37,338 nucleotides of DNA, from contig PWHU01000046.1 in NCBI GenBank assembly GCA_003555395.1, forward strand, positions 1 to 37,338, given 5' to 3'. The position numbers and the translations under genes are program-made. The notes under the pieces are model-generated. The model was not told where the DNA came from. It saw nothing but the letters and a program-made list of their open reading frames with translations, and ran no database searches. This stretch comes from Thermoplasmata archaeon (GTDB lineage Archaea; Thermoplasmatota; Thermoplasmata; Halarchaeoplasmatales; Halarchaeoplasmataceae). Of this stretch, positions 25,377-33,915 are shown one piece after another. Positions within the stretch are counted from its first letter, which is position 1, and each line of letters begins with the position of its first letter.

Positions 25377-28139
25377 ATGAAATGGAAAAATGTCTTTTTT
25401 GTGCTCGGCCTCGTTATAATACTGTCACTTTCAGGAATCTCGATTGCATTCGGTAGTTCTGAATCGATATCCGACGACCATGGATCCGCTTCTTCATTTT
25501 TGGATGAAAGTGTTCTCGAGCTAGAGAACGATCTGGATGATTACCCTTTTCCAGAAGAATATCCGTCGGTAGCCGCTTTGAACGATTGGTATGACGATCT
25601 GGTAGCTGAGTATCCAGACCTGGTTGAAAAGCACCACTACGGGACTTCCTGGGAAGGAAGAGACCTTTGGGCTCTGGAGATAACATCGGATGAAGATACG
25701 CAGGTAGATGAGAAGCCAGGTGTTCTCGTCGACGGAGCTTTACATGCCCGTGAATGGTCTTCCGTACAGGTCTCAGCCTATTTCATGTGGAGGGTATTAG
25801 ATGAATATGACAGCAACGAAACGATCTACTGGTTGGTGAACAACAGGAGGATCTTCGTTGCGCCTATGGTGAATCCCGACGGATACATATACGATGGAGA
25901 CGGAGATTATGGCGGTGACGGAGAAGGCGAATGGTGGCGAAAGAATCGCAACGAGTCCGTTGGGGACGAAACCGAGGTCGGCGTCGATCTGAATAGAAAT
26001 TGGGATATAGATTTTGGCGGTGCGGGTTCTAGAGGTGACCCAGGATCGGACACATATCACGGTGAAGAACCCTTTTCAGAATATGAAACAAAATACTTAA
26101 GGGATCTGATCATCGAAGAAGATATAGACTCTTATCAAAATATTCACAGCTATGCCGATTGTCTTTTGATACCTTATATGTACACAGATGATCCTTCACC
26201 GCACGATGATTGGTACAGGGGCATGGCCGGACACATGACATCTCTGACCTCACTTATGGGAGACGAAAGCCAGCAGTACTCCTACGGTCAACCGCACGAG
26301 GAGATCGGTTACAGCGCAGCCGGCGGAGCCGCTGATTGGGCTTATGCGAAGGAAGGTTTGCAGGGTCTCACATTTGAAATACATACTGGTGGTCATGAAT
26401 TCTATCCACCTGAAGAAGATATCATGACCATCAATAAGGATCTGGACGATTCTCTTATCTATCAATCGAGAGTCGCGGACGTCGATCTTGGGGATGGACC
26501 CATGAATGAAGGCGGTGAAGATCTATTTCCTCCCGTACCATACTTAGTGTATGGGGGCGTAGAAGACGATATGGATGATCCCGTGACAGATGTCGAGGTC
26601 GAAGTCGAAAGTCAGGAAACCGGAGAGAACCTGACCATAGACACTGACAGTAACGGTTATTACGAATTAAATTTCGGTAAACTTGTAGAAAACGGTTATG
26701 AAGTTGGAGACGACTTCACAGTAGGTGTGAGTCAAGATCAAGATAGTCAGGTCGACTTTACCGTTGACGATAGTTGGGGAAAGAGGATAGACCTTCAGTC
26801 CTTACAGACTACTTCAGTGGAGACTATAGGATCGTCTGATATAACGACTGATTCTGCCGAGTTGACCGGTCATATCACTTTGGGCGAGGTAGATAACGTA
26901 GATGCATATTTTGAATATAGGACGGAAGGTGCACCCGATTGGGAGACGACCGCGTCCCAAAATATCGATGTGGATGGAGAGTACAGCCAGGTAGTAGACG
27001 ATCTTGAATCTGGCACCATCTATGAATTTAGAGCGGTCATAGGATGGGACGGCGGTGCAGAAGAAGATAGAGGCGAGATACTTTCATTCACTACCTTAGA
27101 ACCCACTTTGAATCCTCCCACGGGACTCAGAGTCGAAAAGGATGAAGAGACTGACGACGTGATCTTGGAATGGGATGATGTTGGCAGCCCAGAATATAAT
27201 GTGTATCACTCTGAGGATCAGTACGCTGATTTTGACACATGGGATGATATAGCAACAGTTGTAGACACAACTTACATCCACGAAAATGCACTGGGCGGAG
27301 AGAACTATTATATCGTAAGGTCGACAGACGGTATAGAGGAAAGTGAAAATTCATCCATGGGATTCTGCGTAGAGAAGTATTTCGGTAGTGAAAGACCTAG
27401 GCATTATCTCTCCATACCGATGGGTTTTGAAGATCATACCGGTGACGGCGAGCTGAAAGCCAGCGATCTGGTCATGTCCATCGAAGGTGATCTAGAGACG
27501 AGCGAATACATATCGGATGTTGTTAGATGGGATCACATGAAAAGAGGTTACGATGAAAGGTATAATTACGACGATGGAACAGGAGAGTGGGTCGATGATT
27601 TCGTTATAGAACCGGGAGACGGCATCGGCTTCGCGGTAGAAGAGGAATTCACGTGGCATATCACCGCTACAGATATAGAGTACGAGGTCACTTACGGGGA
27701 CGAGCGTCCGCGTCATTACACATCTATACCTTACACTTTGGCTGACCAAACTGGAGACGGCGAACTGATGGCCAGCGATCTAGTCATGATGATCGAGGGC
27801 GATCTCGAAACTAGCGATTACATCTTTGACGTTGTTAGATGGGATCACATGAAAAGAGGTTACAGCGAAAGGTACTATTACGACGGTCTTGCAGGAGAAT
27901 GGACAGACGATTTCGTCATCGAACCAGGAGACGGCATAGGTTTCGCGGTGAAAAACGAGTTCACATTGGAATCAGAATTGATAACTCCCGAGAGGAATTC
28001 AGCTCTTCTTGAAAACAGTGTTGAAGGAACAGAGGCTATACAAAACAAACTAGATGTTACGATCATGGGTCAAAGGTGTGCATCCTTGAGAAGTCCATAT
28101 TTTGAAGCATGCTCGCTGGCTTTGAAAACGAAACTGTGA
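25377..28139 (+). CDS. Secreted M14-family zinc carboxypeptidase with carboxypeptidase-regulatory-like, FN3-like and duplicated C-terminal modules
   Basis: Signal peptide MKWKNVFFVLGLVIILSLSGISIAFGS; YGTSWEGRDLWALEI, GALHAREWSSVQ (HxxE), VDLNRNWD, IHSYADCLLIPYMYT, LTFEIHTGG; upstream TATA GATATAAATATA. Track start 25257. Confidence 0.93.
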   Translation: MKWKNVFFVLGLVIILSLSGISIAFGSSESISDDHGSASSFLDESVLELENDLDDYPFPEEYPSVAALNDWYDDLVAEYPDLVEKHHYGTSWEGRDLWALEITSDEDTQVDEKPGVLVDGALHAREWSSVQVSAYFMWRVLDEYDSNETIYWLVNNRRIFVAPMVNPDGYIYDGDGDYGGDGEGEWWRKNRNESVGDETEVGVDLNRNWDIDFGGAGSRGDPGSDTYHGEEPFSEYETKYLRDLIIEEDIDSYQNIHSYADCLLIPYMYTDDPSPHDDWYRGMAGHMTSLTSLMGDESQQYSYGQPHEEIGYSAAGGAADWAYAKEGLQGLTFEIHTGGHEFYPPEEDIMTINKDLDDSLIYQSRVADVDLGDGPMNEGGEDLFPPVPYLVYGGVEDDMDDPVTDVEVEVESQETGENLTIDTDSNGYYELNFGKLVENGYEVGDDFTVGVSQDQDSQVDFTVDDSWGKRIDLQSLQTTSVETIGSSDITTDSAELTGHITLGEVDNVDAYFEYRTEGAPDWETTASQNIDVDGEYSQVVDDLESGTIYEFRAVIGWDGGAEEDRGEILSFTTLEPTLNPPTGLRVEKDEETDDVILEWDDVGSPEYNVYHSEDQYADFDTWDDIATVVDTTYIHENALGGENYYIVRSTDGIEESENSSMGFCVEKYFGSERPRHYLSIPMGFEDHTGDGELKASDLVMSIEGDLETSEYISDVVRWDHMKRGYDERYNYDDGTGEWVDDFVIEPGDGIGFAVEEEFTWHITATDIEYEVTYGDERPRHYTSIPYTLADQTGDGELMASDLVMMIEGDLETSDYIFDVVRWDHMKRGYSERYYYDGLAGEWTDDFVIEPGDGIGFAVKNEFTLESELITPERNSALLENSVEGTEAIQNKLDVTIMGQRCASLRSPYFEACSLALKTKL

Positions 28140-28153
28140 TCCTCCGTTGAGAC

Positions 28154-29389
28154 TTACACAACCCTTTTTCCCTCTTTATAAACTTGCTCTACCAGATTGA
28201 CAGCGAAGCGGTAAGGTATGTGGCGATGGTTTGGCACGTCTAGTACTAAAAAGTCAGCTTTCTTTCCTTCTTCTAATGAACCTATATCATCTCTATCGAC
28301 GGCTCTAGCCGCATTGAAAGTCGCAGCGGTGAGAGCTTCGCTGGGGGTCATCTTCATCTGTAAACATGCTAGAGTTATGATCATCTGCATAGATTCGGTC
28401 CAGCAGTTCGGATTCAGGTCCGTAGCGAGAGCCACCGCCATATCGTTCTCTATCATCTTCCTTGCCGGCGCATATTCTTCTTCCATCAGCATGAAAGGTG
28501 TCCCGGGCAGGAGTATGCCGATGGTTCCACTTTCGGCCATCATCCTTATTTCCTCTTCCCCGGTCTTCACCAGATGTTCTCCAGATATAGCGCCGAGTTC
28601 GGCGGCCATCCTACTGCAGCCTATATTCTCTATCTCGTCAGCATGGACTCTTATTTTCAATCCCACAGCTTTAGCTTTTTGGAGCAGTCTTCTGCTTTCA
28701 TCCGCGTCGAACACTCCCTTTTCACAGAACACGTCACAGTATTCCGCTAGTCCTTTTTCGGCTATCTCGGGTATGACTTCGTCGATACAAAAATCGATGT
28801 AATCTCCTGTTTGGTCGAACTCCGGCGGTAGCGAATGAGCCCCTAAATACGTTGGGATAAGATCGACGGGATGAGACTTGTTCAGTTCCTCTATAACTTC
28901 CAAGCACTTGATCTCGTTATCCTTGTCAAGGCCGTAACCACTTTTCGCTTCTGCCGTCGTTGTTCCGTGACGAAGCATGGTATCCAATCTTTTCGATGCC
29001 TGTTCTATCAATCTTTGTTTAGATGATTTCCTGGTCGATCTTACTGTGCTCAGTATACCTCCACCTTCCTCTAGTATCTCCATATAAGTCTTGCCTTTGA
29101 TCTTCATCTCCAGCTCGTCTTCTCTAGACCCCGAGTAGATCAAGTGCGTGTGAGGATCGACAAAACCGGGTATTACGGTTTTACCAGAAGCATCGATCAT
29201 TTCTTGGGCTTCGTAATTTTTTTCAACTTCTTCAGTCGGACCTACCGCCGTTATCTTATCGTCCTTTACGGCGACAGCCCCTTTCTCCACTTTACCTGTC
29301 TCTTTCATTTCGTCTCCCCTTCTAGCCCGTCTGGGGCCTTTCAAGGTGTGTATTTCAGCACAGTTTTTTATCAGCAGGTCCGCTTTCAT
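28154..29389 (-). CDS. hutI: Imidazolonepropionase
   Basis: MKADLLIKNCAEIHTL...VIPGFVDPHTHLIYSGSREDELEMKIKGKTYMEILEEGGGILSTVRSTR...HGTTTAEAKSGYGLD...TYLGAHSLPPEF...VHADEIENIGCSRMAAELGA...ALATDLNPNCWTESMQMIITLACLQMKMTPSEAL. Track start 29473. Confidence 0.96.
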   Translation of the reverse strand: MKADLLIKNCAEIHTLKGPRRARRGDEMKETGKVEKGAVAVKDDKITAVGPTEEVEKNYEAQEMIDASGKTVIPGFVDPHTHLIYSGSREDELEMKIKGKTYMEILEEGGGILSTVRSTRKSSKQRLIEQASKRLDTMLRHGTTTAEAKSGYGLDKDNEIKCLEVIEELNKSHPVDLIPTYLGAHSLPPEFDQTGDYIDFCIDEVIPEIAEKGLAEYCDVFCEKGVFDADESRRLLQKAKAVGLKIRVHADEIENIGCSRMAAELGAISGEHLVKTGEEEIRMMAESGTIGILLPGTPFMLMEEEYAPARKMIENDMAVALATDLNPNCWTESMQMIITLACLQMKMTPSEALTAATFNAARAVDRDDIGSLEEGKKADFLVLDVPNHRHIPYRFAVNLVEQVYKEGKRVV

Positions 29390-29565
29390 AATATCACTCC
29401 TAATATGCCTAGATTTTTCATTATATAATATATCAGTATGCCTACACCTATGATCATGGCTACAACAGCCCATATCTGAGCGAAAGTTATAAGCAAGTAA
29501 AGCTTGGCTTTCTTTTCTGGTGTATCGAAGTACTTCTCTATCAGACTCTTCAGTTTACCACCCAA
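29386..29565 (-). CDS. Small membrane protein missed by the ORF track
   Basis: 59 aa from TTG: LGGKLKSLIEKYFDTPEKKAKLYLLITFAQIWAVVAMIIGVGILIYYIMKNLGILGVIL; TGA overlaps hutI ATG (ATGA). Open frame extends upstream to the atpD stop; exact start uncertain. Confidence 0.6.
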   Translation of the reverse strand: MGGKLKSLIEKYFDTPEKKAKLYLLITFAQIWAVVAMIIGVGILIYYIMKNLGILGVIL

Positions 29566-29589
29566 CGCATCCAGGCCGTTAGTCCCTGT

Positions 29590-30219
29590 TCAATTCTCTT
29601 CTTCCATCATGGATTTTATCTTCTTCCTTCTGAAGAAGTCCTCTCTTTCCCTTTCCTCCAATTGTCTTTCTATGTATTTGATCGTAGCCTCCAGTTTGGG
29701 GATGTAGACGTATTCTAAAGCGTTGACTCTCCTTTTCGCTTTCTCTATCTCATCAGCTAATCTGTTCAACTTACCCTCTATCTCGGCTGCACGAAGAGAC
29801 AATTTTAGGGCTTCTCTGAATTTTTCGACGGCTTCGTCTAATTTCACAGATGTATCCGTATAGCCATAAAATCTCTCCTCTGCTATATTAGGTTCTATAT
29901 CAGGGACTTTAACCCCCATTATATTGTCGGATCTTATCTCTAGGTCTTCCATGGGTACTGCGCCTTCAGCTATGGATTCAACGTCTGTTCTGCCCATCAT
30001 CATCTGTGCTTCAGTGAGTTTCTCAAAGCTTTCCTGGAGGATGTCCTCCAATTCTTCTCTGATCTCCTTCCTTTGATCTACTATCTTGAAAAATTCGTTT
30101 ATCAGCGCATCTTTCTTTTCACTCAACAGATCATGACCGTTCTCAGCCAACATCTTCCTTTTTCTGATGCGGAGGAGTTCCATCCTTGTCGGTTTCACGT
30201 CTTCGAGTTTCTCGGCCAT
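29590..30219 (-). CDS. atpD: V/A-type ATP synthase subunit D
   Basis: MAEKLEDVKPTRMELLRIRKRKMLAENGHDLLSEKKDALINEFFKI...IAEERFYGYTDTSVKLDEAVEKFREALKLSLRAAEIEGKLNRLADEIEKAKRRVNALEYVYIPKLEATIKYIERQLEEREREDFFRRKKIK. Confidence 0.96.
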   Translation of the reverse strand: MAEKLEDVKPTRMELLRIRKRKMLAENGHDLLSEKKDALINEFFKIVDQRKEIREELEDILQESFEKLTEAQMMMGRTDVESIAEGAVPMEDLEIRSDNIMGVKVPDIEPNIAEERFYGYTDTSVKLDEAVEKFREALKLSLRAAEIEGKLNRLADEIEKAKRRVNALEYVYIPKLEATIKYIERQLEEREREDFFRRKKIKSMMEEEN

Positions 30220-30266
30220 CGGGCAAAGAGGATTGGGCGATGTATAATATTTTTTCCCATGACTTA

Positions 30267-30288
30267 CATTTCAACCCATGTTGAAATG
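30267..30288. promoter_or_regulatory. Perfect 9-bp inverted repeat upstream of atpD
   Basis: CATTTCAAC-CCAT-GTTGAAATG, between the Nudix gene stop (30295) and a minus-strand TATA-like AAATATTATA (about 30241-30251). Confidence 0.6.
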
Positions 30289-30294
30289 ATCCGT

Positions 30295-30786
30295 CTATGG
30301 TGAATTTTCTAGATATTCAAGTACCATCTTCGTTTCCGGTAGAAAAGGTTTTTCCTCCATCTCTGAATTCAATCTTTCTATTGATATAAAAAGACCTTCT
30401 TCAAATTCTTCTGCCGATAATTCTATCTCTTCGGGTCTCACGACCGTTCTGAACAATTTGACGTTTTCCTTTTCTTCCTTTATTTCCTTGGTGAAAGATC
30501 CCAACTCTTCGTACTCGGCTGAAACTCCCAACTCTTCCTCCATCTCCTTTTCAAGGGCCTCTTCGTAATCATATCCTGACGGGACGTGTCCACCTAGAAC
30601 TATACTCCAGTAACCGGGAAAAAATCTTTTATCGGCGCTCCTTTTTGTCATGAGTAGTTTTCCATCTTCGCTGAAAACGAAGAACATGACGCTCCTGTGT
30701 CTCAATTTTTTATCGTGGACTTCTTTTCTTGTCTTCACATCGATGACTTTGTCATCCTCGTTCACTACATCGAGTTTTTCCTTCAT
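30295..30786 (-). CDS. Nudix hydrolase (IPP isomerase-like subgroup)
   Basis: 163 aa; RHRSVMFFVFSEDGKLLMTKRSADKRFFPGYWSIVLGGHVPSGYDYEEALEKEMEEELGV. Confidence 0.92.
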   Translation of the reverse strand: MKEKLDVVNEDDKVIDVKTRKEVHDKKLRHRSVMFFVFSEDGKLLMTKRSADKRFFPGYWSIVLGGHVPSGYDYEEALEKEMEEELGVSAEYEELGSFTKEIKEEKENVKLFRTVVRPEEIELSAEEFEEGLFISIERLNSEMEEKPFLPETKMVLEYLENSP

Positions 30787-30873
30787 ATTTTAGGGTAAAA
30801 ACTGGTAAATGAAAAATCTATCGCAGGTGGTTTGTACCCCAATGCAAACGTTTAATAATGCCATAATCATAAC

Positions 30874-32142
30874 TTGCTGAGAATGACAGGCCCTGAAGAG
30901 CAAGAAAACTTCGGCGTAGCCAGCGTTGTCTCTGATCTCAAGATCGTCCTTGAGTACAAGGAGCTGCTGGTGTTGATATTCGCGGTCTTCGTCAGCATGA
31001 TAGGTTTCGGTCTAGTTATGCCTTTTCTCCCCATATATGCGAGAGATTTCGGAGCCTCAAAAACACACATAGGACTCATGCTCGGCATATTTTCAGTTGT
31101 AAAGATCTTCGTCGCGCCTCTTGGTGGAAAGCTTGCGGACATGTACGGAAGGAAATACATCATGGTCGGAGGCATGTTTATGTATATGATCGTGATGTTT
31201 CTCTTTGGAGCCGCTAGGACTTTACCCGAACTTTTCCTATACAGGGGGGGACAGGGCGCTGCTTCCGGCCTGGTTTGGCCCGTGGCTATGACATACATAG
31301 GTGACGTGGTGAAAGAAGAGGACAGAGGCAAAGCCATGGGACTCTATTCCATGGCCTTCGCCAGCGGGAACGCTACGGGGCCCGTTTTAGGTGGGTTGAT
31401 CGCAAGTTATTACTCTCTGTCAGTACCCTTCTTTTTTACTTCTGGACTTGCCGCGGTGAGCGGAATCCTCCTCTTGGTCGGCGTAAAAGAATCTTATGAG
31501 GGGTCTAGAAAGTTAGGAACCGTTTCACACAAGAAAAGACATCCATTTTCCTTTTTTAAATTCGATCTCAGTAAGATCACACCCCGCCCGAAAACGTTTC
31601 TCGGTCTTACCGTCGGTTCTTTCACAGTTTTTTTCGGCCTTTCCATGGTCTGGTCGATGCTCTCTCTCTTCGGTGACGAGATATTACTTCTTACAGCATT
31701 TCAGATCTCCTTGATCTTCACATTGATAGGAGTTGTACAGGTAGTCGTGATGTTCCCGGCCGGAAGTCTATCGGATAGGATCGGAAGAAAAAAATTGATC
31801 GTGTCAGGAGCGCTGATCTCATCGATATTCGCCGGTGTCATCGGTCTTTCGACAGGTTTTATATTTATAATGATAGCAGTAGGCTTTTACACTTTGGGAA
31901 GAGCTTTGGCTAGACCCTCTTTTCCCGCTTTCGTTTCTTCACTCTCTCCGATAGAACATCGAGGTAAAATCATGGGAGTCTACAACTTTGCCCAGAACTT
32001 GGCCTTCGCCACGGGATCTTTTTTGGGCGGTGCGGTAGCCGACATACTGGGACTTCGCTTCCCTTTCTTCATAGCGCTGATAGTTGGTGTGACCGGTGTT
32101 ATATTCATCACTTCTACCGTGAAAGAAGAAGGTGGAGGCTAG
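30874..32142 (+). CDS. MFS transporter (DHA1/multidrug-like)
   Basis: 422 aa, 12 TM; GFGLVMPFLPIYARDFGASKTHIGLMLGIFSVVKIFVAPLGGKLADMYGRKYIMVGG...YRGGQGAASGLVWPVAMTYIGDVVKEEDRGKAMGLYSMAFASGNATGPVLGG. Start TTG 30874 or ATG 30883. Confidence 0.95.
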   Translation: MLRMTGPEEQENFGVASVVSDLKIVLEYKELLVLIFAVFVSMIGFGLVMPFLPIYARDFGASKTHIGLMLGIFSVVKIFVAPLGGKLADMYGRKYIMVGGMFMYMIVMFLFGAARTLPELFLYRGGQGAASGLVWPVAMTYIGDVVKEEDRGKAMGLYSMAFASGNATGPVLGGLIASYYSLSVPFFFTSGLAAVSGILLLVGVKESYEGSRKLGTVSHKKRHPFSFFKFDLSKITPRPKTFLGLTVGSFTVFFGLSMVWSMLSLFGDEILLLTAFQISLIFTLIGVVQVVVMFPAGSLSDRIGRKKLIVSGALISSIFAGVIGLSTGFIFIMIAVGFYTLGRALARPSFPAFVSSLSPIEHRGKIMGVYNFAQNLAFATGSFLGGAVADILGLRFPFFIALIVGVTGVIFITSTVKEEGGG

Positions 32143-32171
32143 ATAGAGAATATTTTCGATCTCTCGATAGT

Positions 32172-32603
32172 CTAGACCTTCTCGCTCTCCCTTTTAGAAT
32201 AATACTTTATGTTTTTATCTTCAAAGCCTATATGCTCGAAGAATTCCATACCTTCCGGATTGTCCGGCTCTATCAGGGCGGCCCATATCTTGAATCCTTT
32301 CTCTTCGAAGACGTGTTCCAACTTTTCGACCAATCTTTTTCCGATGCCGCGCTCTCTGTAGTTCTCATCCACCGCTAAGCGGTTGATCCATCCCTTCCTG
32401 CCGTCGTCGGTGCCGAAGATGATACCCACCATCTTTTCGCCGTCGTAAGCTCCGATCCAATATTCCGGCTGCTCCTCTAGCTCTTCTTTTATGTTCTCTC
32501 TCCTGTCTCTGCCTTCAGGCTTGTAAGGGATATCGTTTTTCTCCCAGAGTCCGATCATCCTGTCGTAATCATCTATATCTGGCGTCTTATATTCTATCGA
32601 CAT
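32172..32603 (-). CDS. GNAT-family N-acetyltransferase
   Basis: 143 aa; GWINRLAVDENYRERGIGKRLVEKLEHVFEEKGFKIWAALIEPDNPEGMEFFEHIGFEDKNIKYYSK. Confidence 0.93.
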   Translation of the reverse strand: MSIEYKTPDIDDYDRMIGLWEKNDIPYKPEGRDRRENIKEELEEQPEYWIGAYDGEKMVGIIFGTDDGRKGWINRLAVDENYRERGIGKRLVEKLEHVFEEKGFKIWAALIEPDNPEGMEFFEHIGFEDKNIKYYSKRESEKV

Positions 32604-32624
32604 GGAGATGCTTTAAGTGTACAA

Positions 32625-32634
32625 ATATTAATAT
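32625..32634. promoter_or_regulatory. Shared palindromic TATA-like element of divergent GNAT and amidohydrolase genes
   Basis: ATATTAATAT, perfect palindrome, 22 bp from the GNAT start and 27/42 bp from the amidohydrolase TTG/ATG starts. Confidence 0.55.
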
Positions 32635-32675
32635 ATCCTTCCCCTTTTGTTATCAAGCACTTGGAAGGGACTTAT

Positions 32676-33893
32676 ATGGTCAAGAAAGAAACAATGCCTC
32701 TACTTTACGATCATCATACACATACTACCGGCTATGCCGCTCTTCTTCACTCCGTCGATCTGAGCGAAGTTAGAGAAAAGGACGAGGCTGTCTCGCTCAT
32801 AAAAGAAAATTGTTCCGAAGATAAAGCTAACGTAGTATTAGGATGGAACAATTCATATTACTCTTTCGGTAGAACGGAGGTAGAAGAACTCCCACCAGTG
32901 GTGATATGCAATCTCTCATTCCACGGATTTATATTCAACGAGAAGGCACGAGAAAAGGTGAAGAAAATATCCGATCACGCAGACATACTGGAAAAGATGA
33001 ACGATCCATACTGGGTGGAGAGGAACTTACCCGCTATAATGAAATTTTTAGTCAAACTCGAAGGATTGGATGAAGAAAAACTTGATGCTTTTTTTGATTT
33101 TCTGTCCGATAACGGTATCTGGAGAACCGACGACATGCTGCTTCCTAGCGAAAGTGTTCTGGACTTATTCGAGAATACTGGATATCATAAAAGGACGGAT
33201 TTTTGGGCGGATATACAGACTTACGAGGAATTAAGCGAAGAGGGTAAGAGAAAAGTAAAAGGCGTCAAACTATTCGCGGATGGAGCACTCGGCCCCAGTA
33301 CAGCCGCTATCAAAGAAAAGTATAGTGACGGAAGTGAGGGCATACTGATATATGCCGACGATGAATTCAAAGAGGTTTTGGAGGGGTTAAAGTATCTTGA
33401 TGCGGAAAAGATCTCTATCCACGGCATCGGTAACAGAGCTACGGAACAGATAGTAAGAGTGATAAAAAAGATGGAAAAGAGCGGCGCCTATGTTCCAAAA
33501 ACTCGGATAGAACACGCCCAGTTCATATCGAAAAGTACTGCGGAGGAAGCTAAAAGGTTGGGTATAAAGCTGAGTATGCAGCCAAACTTCAGTTTCGATT
33601 CGGTGCATTACAGTGACAGACTACCAGAGAATTACGTGAAGAGGAACAATCCGTTCAGGATGTTGATAGACGATGTAGGTTTCATCCCCGGTGAAGACTT
33701 GATTTTTGGATCCGACGGTATGCCCTACGGAGTCAAGCCCGCTTTAGAGTCCTCTTTGTTTCCGCCTTACAAAGGACAAAGATTAGCCTTAGATGAGTTC
33801 AAAGATGGCTTCTGCTTGAGGAGTAAAAAGCAGGGTTCTATAGAACTCCGTATACGTGAAGAAGAGGTCTTCATCGAGAAGATCAACATATGA
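32676..33893 (+). CDS. YtcJ-like amidohydrolase family protein
   Basis: LYDHHTHTTGYAALLHSVDLSE...VKGVKLFADGALGPSTAAIKEKYSDGSEGILIY...ISIHGIGNRATEQIV...TRIEHAQFISKSTAEEAKRLGIKLSMQPNFSFDSVHY...LIFGSDGMPYG; GGAAGG upstream of ATG. Track start 32661 (TTG). Confidence 0.85.
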   Translation: MVKKETMPLLYDHHTHTTGYAALLHSVDLSEVREKDEAVSLIKENCSEDKANVVLGWNNSYYSFGRTEVEELPPVVICNLSFHGFIFNEKAREKVKKISDHADILEKMNDPYWVERNLPAIMKFLVKLEGLDEEKLDAFFDFLSDNGIWRTDDMLLPSESVLDLFENTGYHKRTDFWADIQTYEELSEEGKRKVKGVKLFADGALGPSTAAIKEKYSDGSEGILIYADDEFKEVLEGLKYLDAEKISIHGIGNRATEQIVRVIKKMEKSGAYVPKTRIEHAQFISKSTAEEAKRLGIKLSMQPNFSFDSVHYSDRLPENYVKRNNPFRMLIDDVGFIPGEDLIFGSDGMPYGVKPALESSLFPPYKGQRLALDEFKDGFCLRSKKQGSIELRIREEEVFIEKINI

Positions 33894-33915
33894 ATTCGCA
33901 TGTGAACAGTAAAAT

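Noticed and set aside
28218-28802. 194-aa plus-strand ORF
   Set aside because: Antisense to the well-supported hutI; no coherent domain.
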